Shown: positions 6,500 through 15,096, counted from the first letter of the stretch. The stretch is 16,065 bases of DNA from Campylobacterales bacterium (GCA_027081495.1 JALWKJ010000130.1:1-16065); one strand, 5' to 3'. Program-made: numbers and translations. Notes: a model not told the origin generated them from the letters alone.

Positions 6500-9400
6500 T
6501 CACCTAAAAACACTCTTTAACTCTTCAATATCCATATCTTTCAACCAACTCTCTCCTATGCTTACGCTCAAATCGCTAAGCTCTTTTTTTGCTTGTATCA
6601 TTTTGTCTATCTTCTCTTCAAAACTGTTTTTTGTGATAAATCTGTGAACGGTTACTTTTTTGGTTTGACCTATGCGAAAAGCTCTGTCGGTTGCTTGGTT
6701 TTCTACCGCTGGGTTAAACCATAGATCGTAGTGTATGACATGGTTTGCGGCGGTAAGGTTGAGTCCTGTGCCTCCGGCTTTTAGGGATAGTATGAAGATT
6801 TTATATCTATTGTCTGTTTGAAATTTTTCTACTATATCTTCTCTTCTTTTTTTGCTCATGTTTCCTTTGAGATAGAGCGGAACCGTAAACAACTCTTTTT
6901 GGATAAGTTCGGTTAGGATATTTCCCATCTCGACATATTGGGTAAATATAAGCACTTTTTCATCTTTTTGCAAGATGTTTTCAAGCAGGGTCGTAAGAAG
7001 CCGGGTTTTTCCTGAAAGTTCTTTGTTCGCAGGGCTTTTTTTATCAAAGTTTCTTGGATGGTTGCAAATCTGTTTCAATGAGACGATGAGTTTAAATATA
7101 GCTCCTTTTGCATTTGATTCATCTAACTCTTTTAAGGTATCGTCCACAACACTCTGATAGAGACTCGCCTGCTCTTTGGTCATGGTCGCATACTCATCGA
7201 TGACAATTTTTTCAGGCAAATCATCGATGATATTTTTATCTGTTTTTAGGCGTCTTAACATAAACGGCGCCGTTATCTGTTTGAGTTTTTTGATCTTTTG
7301 TCTATCTTTATTTATCTCTATATCTTGCGCATAGTTTTTGACAAACTCTTTAAGAGATTTGAGATATTTTGGCAGAGCAAAATCAAATATACTCCACAAT
7401 TCACTTAAATTGTTCTCAACCGGCGTACCGCTGAGCGCTATTTTATACTTTGCTTTAAATGATTTTATACTTTTTGAGATAGCCGTATCGGCATTTTTGA
7501 TTTTTTGTGCTTCATCTATAATCAAACAGTCGATTTTGAGTTTTCTGAGTTTTTCGCTGTCTCTTCTTGCTATATCGTAGCTTGTCAAAAGGATATCGCT
7601 TTTTTTTATCTTCCTCTTCGCCCCATAATAGGAGAAAAAACTAAGCGATGGCGCAAACTTCTCCAACTCTTTTTCCCAGTTACTCAAAAGTGAAGTAGGA
7701 ACGATAACAACGATGCTGTTTTTGATATATCCGTTTTCGATAAGATAAAGCAAGGTAGAGATAGTTTGAATAGTTTTTCCAAGACCCATGTCATCTGCTA
7801 AAATAGTGCCAAATCCATTTAAAAGGTTGTTGATATTCCACTCAAAACCTCTTTGTTGATAAGCTCTTAACTCTGCTTTTAAACTCTTTGGAGGATTAAT
7901 TTTTTCGATGCTTAATATTTGATCAAAAAAGTTCTCCAAGTCCGCATCAAACTCCGCTTCGCCACTTAGTTTTGCTTGTAAAATGTCAAATTTATTGAGT
8001 TTTGTTTTACGATTTATCTGAGCAAATAGCGCCTTTGCCTCCTCCGCGCTTATAACGATAAAATTATCTTTAAACTCTATCAACTCTTTACCGCTTTGAA
8101 GCAGCTTTTCAAACTCCTCTACAGTTATGAGTTCATCGCCGATTGCCAACCGCCAATCATACTCTAGCATACCGTCAAGTGTAAAAAATGATTTCAGACT
8201 TTTTGAGCTATTTTTGACTTTCAAAGTGAGTTTTGGTTTTAATAGGTTTTTCAACTCTTTAGGTAAAATGATACCGACACCAAGATTTGCAATGATTATC
8301 GATGTTTTCAAGAGAAACTCTTCTAGTCGCTCCTTTGAAAGCAGGATGTCATCACTCTCTAAAAGTGTTACGATTTCAGGTAGAAAAGTTTGCAAAAAAG
8401 AGAGAAATTGCACGATTTGCATCTTCTCAAAATGTTTTAAACTCTTTAAAAGCGGATACTCTTTTTGGCTTTTTTGCTCTTGGACATTGAGTTTAAGAGT
8501 ATAATCTCCTCTCTTTTTGTCTATAAAAAGTTTATATGCATACTCGCTTTTTATGATGTCAAAAATTGCAAAATAGTTTTTGATAGAGAGGGAAAGATGT
8601 TTATCTTCAAAGTTAATGACTTTGTATTTTCGAGCATGAAAAAAGGTATGTGATATTTTAGGCGGATTGTTCTTCTGTTTTTTGTGCATAAATTTTAAGT
8701 TTGGTACAAAATCTGTCAAAACGATCGATAAAAGTAACTCTGTCTGGGATTTTTCTGATAGACTTTTTTTGTTAAAAAGAACGATTTTTGGAGCTATATC
8801 TGCCAAGTACTCTACCTGCTTTTTGATAATCTCCAAAGAAAAAAGCGGTTTATAAAATATCTGAATATGCTCTTTTGACTCATAAACAGAGGGTATAAAA
8901 GCGCTATTTTGCAGATATATATAACTGACGCGATAGAGATAAAAAAGGTAACGGTATGCATCGCTTCCATGCTCATTCTCAAACGAAAGAAAAAGGGTAA
9001 AGAGTTTGGTCGGCGTTATAGTGATACTATCTTTTTTATGGCTATTTGCGTAGGGAGCAAAAAGTGACGCTGCCTCTTTGGAGAGAAATAGCGGTGAAGT
9101 GATAACAAATCGCGCATCTGTTAAATCTTCTGAACTCTCTAACCCTATCTGTGACTCTTGCAAAACTCTTTGACACTTTTGTATATTTTCATTTCGCACG
9201 ATAGAAACGACCAAAGGAAGCTCTTTTGACACTTTTTTATAAAACTCTTCAAGCACCTCTTTATAGTCAACAGTTGAAAACGGCGGATTTGGCTCCAATA
9301 AAGAGAGTATAAAATCTTTTTGATTAGTTAGCTGCAAAAGTGTAAAGTTATCAGAGAGCTGTTTTTTACCTTCATCTTGATACACGATCTGCAAAGGATA

Positions 9401-9922
9401 AGGTACTTTTAAATCTTTTTCGATTTTATAATGTTTCACAAGATCCAATCCTCTTAGAGAGAAGAGAATAAAGGGATTTTTATCTATCTCGTTGACAAGC
9501 ATGAAGTAAAGACCGGCGATATGTTTACAAGCGTAATTCCCATAAAAATCCGGACATGAACAACTCATATCAAAACCGCTAAAGAGATCGATCTCATTTT
9601 TTTGTAAAAACTCCAAAAGTTTTGCAGAGAGTTTGGAGTTGATGATATCAGCCAAAAGAAGAGGATTTTTATCTATGTGGTCGAGTATAAATTTACTATC
9701 TCCTTTGGCAAAGGGCTTAAATATCAAACTCGTTTTATAATAGGGTGCATAATTTCCCGCAACTTTTGCGGATATTAGTTTCTCTTGAAGAGATACATCG
9801 TAAACTTTACCGGTGTTTGCATAACTCTTACCCCGACTAAGCCTGCCGGAATCCGTCTCTCGTTCGATAGCTTTTAAAAACTCGGCGCCCCAAAGAGTAG
9901 TGCCATATACTTTTCTTGCCAT
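6500..9922 (-). CDS. SWIM zinc-finger SNF2-family ATPase (helicase-like)
   Basis: A 1140-residue SNF2-family DNA-dependent ATPase (RapA/HepA and helZ-like relatives), cytosolic and probably moving along or remodelling nucleic-acid complexes. From the N-terminus: a SWIM zinc-binding motif C121-x-C123...C132-x-H134; a long region without recognisable motifs (about 200-650); then the two ATPase lobes. Visible motifs are Walker A DDMGLGKT (710-717), DEAQ (803-806), SGTP (831-834), QICNHP (951-956), AGGTGLNL (1049-1056) and QATDRAFRIGQ (1076-1086) with the arginine finger. All catalytic residues are present, so it should be active. The ATG at 9922 has AAAGGA 12 bases upstream, slightly far, and a TATAAT only six bases upstream. 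It follows the AraC gene by 67 bases on the same strand. The physiological role of bacterial SWIM-SNF2 proteins is poorly known. Confidence 0.92.
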   Translation of the reverse strand: MARKVYGTTLWGAEFLKAIERETDSGRLSRGKSYANTGKVYDVSLQEKLISAKVAGNYAPYYKTSLIFKPFAKGDSKFILDHIDKNPLLLADIINSKLSAKLLEFLQKNEIDLFSGFDMSCSCPDFYGNYACKHIAGLYFMLVNEIDKNPFILFSLRGLDLVKHYKIEKDLKVPYPLQIVYQDEGKKQLSDNFTLLQLTNQKDFILSLLEPNPPFSTVDYKEVLEEFYKKVSKELPLVVSIVRNENIQKCQRVLQESQIGLESSEDLTDARFVITSPLFLSKEAASLFAPYANSHKKDSITITPTKLFTLFLSFENEHGSDAYRYLFYLYRVSYIYLQNSAFIPSVYESKEHIQIFYKPLFSLEIIKKQVEYLADIAPKIVLFNKKSLSEKSQTELLLSIVLTDFVPNLKFMHKKQKNNPPKISHTFFHARKYKVINFEDKHLSLSIKNYFAIFDIIKSEYAYKLFIDKKRGDYTLKLNVQEQKSQKEYPLLKSLKHFEKMQIVQFLSFLQTFLPEIVTLLESDDILLSKERLEEFLLKTSIIIANLGVGIILPKELKNLLKPKLTLKVKNSSKSLKSFFTLDGMLEYDWRLAIGDELITVEEFEKLLQSGKELIEFKDNFIVISAEEAKALFAQINRKTKLNKFDILQAKLSGEAEFDADLENFFDQILSIEKINPPKSLKAELRAYQQRGFEWNINNLLNGFGTILADDMGLGKTIQTISTLLYLIENGYIKNSIVVIVPTSLLSNWEKELEKFAPSLSFFSYYGAKRKIKKSDILLTSYDIARRDSEKLRKLKIDCLIIDEAQKIKNADTAISKSIKSFKAKYKIALSGTPVENNLSELWSIFDFALPKYLKSLKEFVKNYAQDIEINKDRQKIKKLKQITAPFMLRRLKTDKNIIDDLPEKIVIDEYATMTKEQASLYQSVVDDTLKELDESNAKGAIFKLIVSLKQICNHPRNFDKKSPANKELSGKTRLLTTLLENILQKDEKVLIFTQYVEMGNILTELIQKELFTVPLYLKGNMSKKRREDIVEKFQTDNRYKIFILSLKAGGTGLNLTAANHVIHYDLWFNPAVENQATDRAFRIGQTKKVTVHRFITKNSFEEKIDKMIQAKKELSDLSVSIGESWLKDMDIEELKSVFR

Positions 9923-9928
9923 GTTTTA

Positions 9929-9934
9929 ATTATA
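9929..9934 (-). promoter_or_regulatory. TATAAT directly upstream of the SNF2 start
   Basis: Perfect TATAAT on the minus strand, with six bases between it and the ATG at 9922. If it is a functional -10, transcription would begin at the start codon and the mRNA would be leaderless. A second -10-like TATAAA lies at 9944-9949, and AAAGGA (9935-9940) between them could be a ribosome binding site, so the TATAAT may be fortuitous. Confidence 0.3.
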
Positions 9935-9989
9935 TCCTTTAAATTTATAGTTTTTTGAAGATAAAATAATCATCTCTTTATCTACCTTT

Positions 9990-10922
9990 TCATATTTTCA
10001 ACTTTGGAGTGTTATATGTTATATTATGACTCGCTTTTCCCAAATCCTTTGGATATACTCCATAACTTTTAAAAAAAAGTTTACTAAAGTATCCTTGGTG
10101 TTTATAACCTACTTTTTGCGCTACTTCTTTTATACTCAGCAATTGTTCTTTTAAAAGTAAGTTTGCTTCCTCTAATCGGAGTTTTAGGACATATCTATGT
10201 ATCGTTGTATTATAGACCCTTTTAAAACTTTTTTTGAGTTTGTTTTCATTGGTAGCGCAGATATGGGCGAGCTGTTGGATAGTAGGTGGATGGACGAAAT
10301 TTTTTAGAAGATGATTTTTAGCTCTTTTTGCTATCTCGACTTCGGATGAATCGATGTTTTTATCGATAATATCCAGTAAAGAAAAACGGTGAATCATCAG
10401 TTCTATTACATCATGTTCACACTGGATACTAGTCGTTTTTTTGCGTGTAATTTTGTTGATGAGATAAAGCGTCAAAGCATCGATCGAGCTTATATCGATA
10501 AGTTTCAGTGAAATTTCTTGCTGAACGATAGAATACAAAAAATCGATCGGATCGGTAGTTTTGGCGCTCAAATAACGCTTTAGAAAAAAATCTGCCACAA
10601 AAAGAATAAAGATATCTCCTTCTCCTTTAATCGTTATATCTTGTTTGGTAGATGCGAAGATACTACTTTCTTTGACCGCATAATCTTTTTTGAGTAAATG
10701 ATCGGTAAAATCGAGCTTTCCACTTTTTGTGTAAACTAAAATTATCATACGATCAAGATTTTTCAAAGTAAATGTAAATTTCTTTTTCGCTTCGATAAAA
10801 AGGATGCCGTTGGATATATCGACACGCGTATAGTCTGAAAACTCTTCACGCCTGTAACATTGTTCGGTAATGTTAAAAAAGAGGCTATCCAAGGTTATAG
10901 TATTCCCGTACCCGTCTTTCAA
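9990..10922 (-). CDS. AraC-family transcriptional regulator
   Basis: A 310-residue regulator with the family's C-terminal DNA-binding domain (about residues 200-296). The first helix-turn-helix is around 214-233 (IQQLAHICATNENKLKKSFK), and the second around 263-283, with the conserved VAQKVGYKHQGYFSKLFFKSYGVYP block. The N-terminal 190 residues are presumably a sensor/dimerisation domain, with a beta-rich stretch (about 35-110) as in PchR-like members; no ligand can be named. The longest frame begins with TTG at 10922, inside the last 38 bases of the SDR gene, and has no good ribosome binding site (AAGGAG is 16 bases away). An ATT at 10925 or a TTG at 10892 are alternatives, so the exact start is uncertain. 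Overlap with the SDR gene suggests one transcript and a shared function. Confidence 0.88.
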   Translation of the reverse strand: MKDGYGNTITLDSLFFNITEQCYRREEFSDYTRVDISNGILFIEAKKKFTFTLKNLDRMIILVYTKSGKLDFTDHLLKKDYAVKESSIFASTKQDITIKGEGDIFILFVADFFLKRYLSAKTTDPIDFLYSIVQQEISLKLIDISSIDALTLYLINKITRKKTTSIQCEHDVIELMIHRFSLLDIIDKNIDSSEVEIAKRAKNHLLKNFVHPPTIQQLAHICATNENKLKKSFKRVYNTTIHRYVLKLRLEEANLLLKEQLLSIKEVAQKVGYKHQGYFSKLFFKSYGVYPKDLGKASHNITYNTPKLKI

Positions 10923-11703
10923 AATCTTCGTCGCTTAACTCCTTTTTCATGGGGATAAATTTTTTAGCTTTATCTCCCGCCGTTTGTCTGGCATCAAAAT
11001 TTTCATCTTCTATGATTTTTAAGATCAGTTTACTCACTTCTATCGCGTCGTTGCCGTGATTTATCTGATCTATTATGACGGGTGCGAGAGTTGCGACTAA
11101 CTTTGAATATGGCGAATTTTTTTCAAAAGTTTGAGGATTTACGACTAGATTATCTCTGGCAAAATCGGTATCGAAAAAGCCGGGCATGATAGAGTGCACA
11201 CGGATATTAAAATCTCTAAGTTCATAGCGAAGCGAATCTGTGATCCCTTCTACCGCATATTTACTGGCATTGTAAAAAGTAAGCAGAGGAAGTCCTATTT
11301 TGCCCAAAAAGGAGCTGATATTGATAATTACCCCCGCTTCTTGTTTTCGCATTTTGGGGATGACGGCTTTACACATTCGCAGTACGCCAAAGACATTGAC
11401 ATCAAATTGTCGTAACATCTGTGTTTCATTCATATCTTCGACCGTTGATACCAACCCGTAGCCGGCATTGTTTACCAGTATGTCGATATGTTCGATCTTT
11501 TCTAAAGCGGCATCGATAGAATCCGTATCCGTGATATCCACTTTTATCGGATGCAGATTTTCAGAGGCGATATCCGAGAGTTTTTCAGGCGTGCGACTAA
11601 GAGCGTAAATCCGATATCCCTTTTGCGCAAGAAAACGGGCGCTTACTCTGCCTATGCCGCTGCTGCATCCCGTGATAAGCGCTACTTTTTGATTTTTTTC
11701 CAT
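10885..11703 (-). CDS. Short-chain dehydrogenase/reductase (SDR)
   Basis: A 272-residue classical SDR, a cytosolic NAD(P)-dependent oxidoreductase with a Rossmann fold. From the ATG at 11703: dinucleotide motif TGCSSGIG (11-18), NNAG (78-81), catalytic Ser in NISSF (about 130-131), Tyr144 and Lys148 of the YNASK motif, and PG (174-175), all in normal positions, so it should be active. An Asp in VDITD (about 55-59) is the usual adenine-contacting position. The substrate is unknown. The frame also extends six codons upstream to a TTG at 11721, but ATG 11703 is preferred because SDR proteins start close to the motif. Neither start has a ribosome binding site, and a TATAAT lies seven bases before the ATG. 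The 3' end overlaps the AraC gene. Confidence 0.9.
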   Translation of the reverse strand: MEKNQKVALITGCSSGIGRVSARFLAQKGYRIYALSRTPEKLSDIASENLHPIKVDITDTDSIDAALEKIEHIDILVNNAGYGLVSTVEDMNETQMLRQFDVNVFGVLRMCKAVIPKMRKQEAGVIINISSFLGKIGLPLLTFYNASKYAVEGITDSLRYELRDFNIRVHSIMPGFFDTDFARDNLVVNPQTFEKNSPYSKLVATLAPVIIDQINHGNDAIEVSKLILKIIEDENFDARQTAGDKAKKFIPMKKELSDEDFERRVREYYNLG

Positions 11704-11710
11704 GATGGCT

Positions 11711-11716
11711 ATTATA
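11711..11716 (-). promoter_or_regulatory. TATAAT directly upstream of the SDR start
   Basis: Perfect TATAAT on the minus strand, with seven bases between it and ATG 11703, and no Shine-Dalgarno sequence in the space. If functional, transcription would start at or next to the ATG, giving a leaderless mRNA. The -35 position (about 11734-11739) falls within the 12-bp tandem duplication at the end of the preceding gene. Confidence 0.45.
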
Positions 11717-11727
11717 GTCAAAAAGTC

Positions 11728-11751
11728 TTAGTAGAAAAGTTAGTAGAAAAG
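11728..11751 (-). repeat. Exact 12-bp tandem duplication including a stop codon
   Basis: On the minus strand CTTTTCTACTAA is repeated twice with no gap (11751-11740, then 11739-11728). The first copy encodes the last three residues (Leu-Phe-Tyr) and the TAA stop of the PepSY-like gene; the second is an in-frame copy of the same codons and stop. It looks like a replication slippage product and extends into the -35 zone of the SDR promoter. Confidence 0.85.
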
Positions 11752-13164
11752 AGTTTTTGGTTTTTTTATTTTTATTATTTGTCCGTTTTTCGCGTCAAGG
11801 ATGATTGTTTGAAACTCTTTGTCGTTTTGCAAAGCAATCTCCCAAATAGTAGTCTGTTTTTGCATTTTGATCTCTGCCGTAATCATAGTTATATTTACGA
11901 TATCGGTTTTATCTTTTGCTATCTCTAAACTCGTTTGAAGCGGGATATGGCTTGAGAGATCGTCTTTTATACTTTGTTGAATTTCACTTTCATAAGCATC
12001 ATATATAACTTCGCCAAAACCGTCATATGAGCAAACCAACTCTTCATTTAAAAATTCTATTTCATATTGGCTGATTTTGATTGCGTCTCTTTTTTCGTAG
12101 TGGGTAATTTCTTGAAAATTTACGACGACATTTGTAACTTTTTCATTTTCTATATAAAATATAATCCATGTGGTTTCATGCTTTCGGGAAAAACCGAATC
12201 TAAAGTCCGGATTTTGCAGATATGTTTCAAGCTCTTTTAGCGTTTCGAGGGGTTGATGATATCTTATCTTTTTTGAAAAATCGTTGTAGTATGAAATTTT
12301 ATTCGGCTCTATTTGCAGATAGTCAAGAAAATCGAGAGTTTTTTCATACTTTTTTTTGTTGTTCAAAACTCGAAGAGGCCAAAGTGTTTCTGAGATTATC
12401 TTAAATGCGCCGCTGAAAGTTAATTTTGATTTTTTGATTATGTTATCCGATTTAAATGCTTTAAAAACCGTCCCAATTTCATCTTTAAAAATCTTTTTCG
12501 GATCTTCTTTAAGAAGATGCAACGACTCTTTATGCGAGTAACATTTCGTTTTTTCGCTTATAAGTTCTACGGTTTTTGATAGTTTTAAAAGGTCAAAATC
12601 ATGATCGTTAAAGAAATATCGCTCTCTTTTTTCAAGATTCAATGATATATCTTTATAGTTGTTGTGCAGATCCAAAGTTAAACCGTCTTCACACACTATT
12701 GTAAATTCGGCATATGCGCTATCGAGGATGTTATAGTTATTTGTTTGATCTTTTATAGTCGCAAAATTTAGACCTACACCGAGTCTTTTTGATTCATTTA
12801 TCATAGGGTAGATAAAAACTCTTGTATCTCCGTCAAATAGATCTACATAGTATAGTTTGTCGCCGCCGTCGTAACCTTCTGATTTTAACAGATCTTTTTG
12901 TTCTTGAAGAAGACGCCAAATATCGTCGCAAAGCGCGTCTTCATTACTCTCTTTTATAATCGCTTTATCGGTAAGTTTTATTTTTAAAATCGCCAAAGGC
13001 CATAAAACGACGATTTGAAAAAAGAGAACAAAAGGAGCGACAGTCCATTTTACTATCGTGAACATAATCGAAAAAGTATGAAAAATGAGAGTAAAAAATT
13101 TTTCTAAAATAACAAAAAAGACAATTTTTGGTTTCATGTTCATATAAGAAGTATAGGGCGACAT
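11740..13164 (-). CDS. Unrecognised membrane-anchored protein with PepSY-like C-terminus
   Basis: A 474-residue protein that I do not recognise as a whole. Two hydrophobic segments near the N-terminus (about 13-37 and 41-62) suggest a membrane hairpin or anchor; the remaining 410 residues are soluble and mixed alpha/beta, rich in Lys, Glu, Asp and aromatics. The last 70 residues (about 405-467), with LQTSLEIAKDKTDI, a strand WEIALQND and the ending ILDAKNGQIIKIKK, follow the PepSY pattern (a fold found in protease propeptides and some membrane proteins). The ATG at 13164 has a clear ribosome binding site, AAGGA (13171-13175, minus strand). It begins 30 bases after flhB, so it may be co-transcribed with flhB, but a direct flagellar role is not shown. 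The PepSY call is from pattern reading only. Confidence 0.7.
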   Translation of the reverse strand: MSPYTSYMNMKPKIVFFVILEKFFTLIFHTFSIMFTIVKWTVAPFVLFFQIVVLWPLAILKIKLTDKAIIKESNEDALCDDIWRLLQEQKDLLKSEGYDGGDKLYYVDLFDGDTRVFIYPMINESKRLGVGLNFATIKDQTNNYNILDSAYAEFTIVCEDGLTLDLHNNYKDISLNLEKRERYFFNDHDFDLLKLSKTVELISEKTKCYSHKESLHLLKEDPKKIFKDEIGTVFKAFKSDNIIKKSKLTFSGAFKIISETLWPLRVLNNKKKYEKTLDFLDYLQIEPNKISYYNDFSKKIRYHQPLETLKELETYLQNPDFRFGFSRKHETTWIIFYIENEKVTNVVVNFQEITHYEKRDAIKISQYEIEFLNEELVCSYDGFGEVIYDAYESEIQQSIKDDLSSHIPLQTSLEIAKDKTDIVNITMITAEIKMQKQTTIWEIALQNDKEFQTIILDAKNGQIIKIKKPKTLFY

Positions 13165-13194
13165 AGTGTTTCCTTACTATTTGTATCTATATCG

Positions 13195-14253
13195 CTAAAT
13201 CGACTTGTTTTTACTTTTATATACAAAAGCCAGAACTTCCGCCACCGCTTTGTAGAAATTTTCGGGGATTATGTCGTCAAGATCGCATTTTGCGTAGAGT
13301 TCTTTTGCGAGGGGAGGGTTTTCGACTATTTGGATAAGATTTTCATTTGCGATCTCTTTTATCTTTAAGGCTATATTGTCGATTCCTTTTGCGATGACTC
13401 TTGGAGCGTTCTCTTTTTCATTGTCGTATCTAAGCGCTACGGCGTAATGCGTCGGGTTGGTTATGACTACATCGGCGGTCGGAATTTCGCTCATCATTCG
13501 TTTTTGAGCCATCTCCATTTGAAGTTTTTTGATTCTAGCTTTTATCTGCGGATCGCCTTCCATCTGTTTATATTCATCTTTTACCTCCTGTTTGCTCATT
13601 CTGAGATCTTTAAAGTATTGAAAACGAACGATCATAAGATCAATCATCGCCAAAACAAATAAAATCATCAACATTATCGCTACAAGCAGGATAATTTTTT
13701 GTACAAGCCAGGATATTTGATTTTCAAGGCTGAAGTTTATAACCGTAGGAAGTTCATGAATAAACAAAATCAAAAAATAAAAAGCTATAGCGAAAATTAT
13801 GACGACTTTTGCCGTAATTTTTATACTCTCTATAAGCTTTTTTAAAGAGACTAGATTTTTAAGTCCTTTTATCGGATCGATTTTTTTTAGATCGGGAGTA
13901 AGCGGTTTTGTCGTATATACGAATCCAAACTGAACAAGCGAAGCCAAAATACCGGCGATCGCAACTACGGTAGCTAGAGGGATGATCATCAAAACAAGCT
14001 CTTTTAGGGTATTTAAACCAATCAAATACGCGATTTTGGGCGTAAGTTCAACTCCTATAAATTCGCTGTAAAATCTATATAGATGTTCTATTCGTGAAGT
14101 AAGAAACGCAGTTGCGAAATAAACGACTACAACGGCAACCACAAGCGTTATAAAAGCGCTTGTATCTTGACTTCTAGGAACATTTCCCTCCTTTTTCGCA
14201 TCTTCGAGTTTCTTCGAGGAGGGTTCTTCCGTTTTTTCCGCGTCGTCGGCCAT
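13195..14253 (-). CDS. flhB: Flagellar export switch protein FlhB
   Basis: FlhB is the inner-membrane component of the flagellar type III export apparatus that switches specificity from rod/hook to filament subunits. The 352-residue product has the usual length. The N-terminus carries the EKTEEPSSKKLEDAKKEGNVPRS block (6-28), then four membrane helices (about 33-52, 85-110, 145-166 and 185-210), then a cytoplasmic domain with the autocleavage site NPTH (266-269), where cleavage follows Asn, and the conserved GDPQIKARI and NPPLA motifs. The ATG at 14253 lies 24 bases after nadC, and no clear Shine-Dalgarno sequence precedes it, so it may depend on translation of the upstream gene. With flhA on the other strand, this window carries two of the core export subunits. 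Confidence 0.97.
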   Translation of the reverse strand: MADDAEKTEEPSSKKLEDAKKEGNVPRSQDTSAFITLVVAVVVVYFATAFLTSRIEHLYRFYSEFIGVELTPKIAYLIGLNTLKELVLMIIPLATVVAIAGILASLVQFGFVYTTKPLTPDLKKIDPIKGLKNLVSLKKLIESIKITAKVVIIFAIAFYFLILFIHELPTVINFSLENQISWLVQKIILLVAIMLMILFVLAMIDLMIVRFQYFKDLRMSKQEVKDEYKQMEGDPQIKARIKKLQMEMAQKRMMSEIPTADVVITNPTHYAVALRYDNEKENAPRVIAKGIDNIALKIKEIANENLIQIVENPPLAKELYAKCDLDDIIPENFYKAVAEVLAFVYKSKNKSI

Positions 14254-14277
14254 ATCGTTTTGTCGTTTTTACAAAAT

Positions 14278-15096
14278 TTACTCTATTCTCATAGAGAAAT
14301 CAAGCCATACCGCTTTGTGTATCAAACTTCCGCTGCTTATCGCATCGACTCCCGTTTTGGCATATTCTACGATATTGTCTTTCGTTACATTTCCGCTTGC
14401 TTCTATCAGCACATAAGGATAGTTTTTTTCTCTAAAAGATACGACTTTTTTTATATCCTCTATGGGCATATTGTCGCACATGATTAGGTTGGCGCCGCTG
14501 CTCATGGCGATTTTCGCGGCTTCTATGCTTTCACACTCGATCTCGATTTTGGAAGTATAGGGAATCCGTTTTCTCGCTTGTTTTATAAAAAGATGAAGAT
14601 CGTCAATCGCGGCAAGATGGGTATCTTTTAGCATCAAACAATCATCGAGTCCCAACCTGTGGTTTGTTCCTCCTCCGCATCTTACGGCGTACTTTTCCAT
14701 CACTCTAAGACCTGGTCTCGTTTTTCTGGTATCAAGCAGTTTGACATCGTAATCTTTGACAAGTTTCACGAAATTTGCCGTATTTGTGCTTATGCCGCTG
14801 CAGTGTTGCATTATATTTAAGATTACCCGCTCATACATAAGCACACGGTTCACCTCTCCTCTGACATAGCATATGATATCTCCGTTTTTTATCCTGTTTC
14901 CGTCATATTTTAAAAACTCGATCTCTATATGCTCCATTTCGGCAAGCTCTTTGATATAAAGTTTGCCGGAAAATATGCCTTCTTCTTTCGCTATGACTTT
15001 GGCTTCTACTTTTCGTCTATCGCTTACAAGTGAAAAAAGATCGCCTCTGCCTATATCTTCAAGTATCGCTTCTCTTACGGTCTCTTTTACTCTCAT
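14278..15096 (-). CDS. nadC: Quinolinate phosphoribosyltransferase NadC
   Basis: Cytosolic enzyme that converts quinolinate and PRPP to nicotinate mononucleotide, carbon dioxide and pyrophosphate, the step after NadA in de novo NAD synthesis. The 272-residue product contains LEDIGRGDLFS near the N-terminus, ERVILNIMQHCSGIST and the PRPP/quinolinate loop LLDTRKTRPGLR followed by VRCGGGTNHRLGLDD. C-terminal elements include IEIECES, NLIMCDNM and IEASGNV. All the conserved basic residues are present. The start is taken as ATG 15096, with GGAAA (15101-15105) six bases upstream; the frame also reaches a TTG at 15141, inside nadA, but the extra 15 residues are atypical for the family. The gene lies 22 bases after nadA and 24 bases before flhB, consistent with one operon. 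Confidence 0.95.
   Translation of the reverse strand: MRVKETVREAILEDIGRGDLFSLVSDRRKVEAKVIAKEEGIFSGKLYIKELAEMEHIEIEFLKYDGNRIKNGDIICYVRGEVNRVLMYERVILNIMQHCSGISTNTANFVKLVKDYDVKLLDTRKTRPGLRVMEKYAVRCGGGTNHRLGLDDCLMLKDTHLAAIDDLHLFIKQARKRIPYTSKIEIECESIEAAKIAMSSGANLIMCDNMPIEDIKKVVSFREKNYPYVLIEASGNVTKDNIVEYAKTGVDAISSGSLIHKAVWLDFSMRIE

Noticed and set aside
6429..6647. Plus-strand open frame of 72 codons over the SNF2 3' end
   Set aside because: It lies mostly antisense to the conserved C-terminus of the SNF2 gene and has no ribosome binding site or recognisable domain.
8127..8504. Plus-strand open frame of 125 codons inside the SNF2 gene
   Set aside because: Antisense shadow of a coding region; low-complexity Phe/Ser-rich sequence and no promoter or ribosome binding site seen.
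6500..11703. Possible defence island built on the SNF2 ATPase
   Set aside because: No methyltransferase, nuclease, phospholipase D, toxin, reverse transcriptase or mobile-element gene is nearby; an SDR and an AraC regulator do not form a known defence system.
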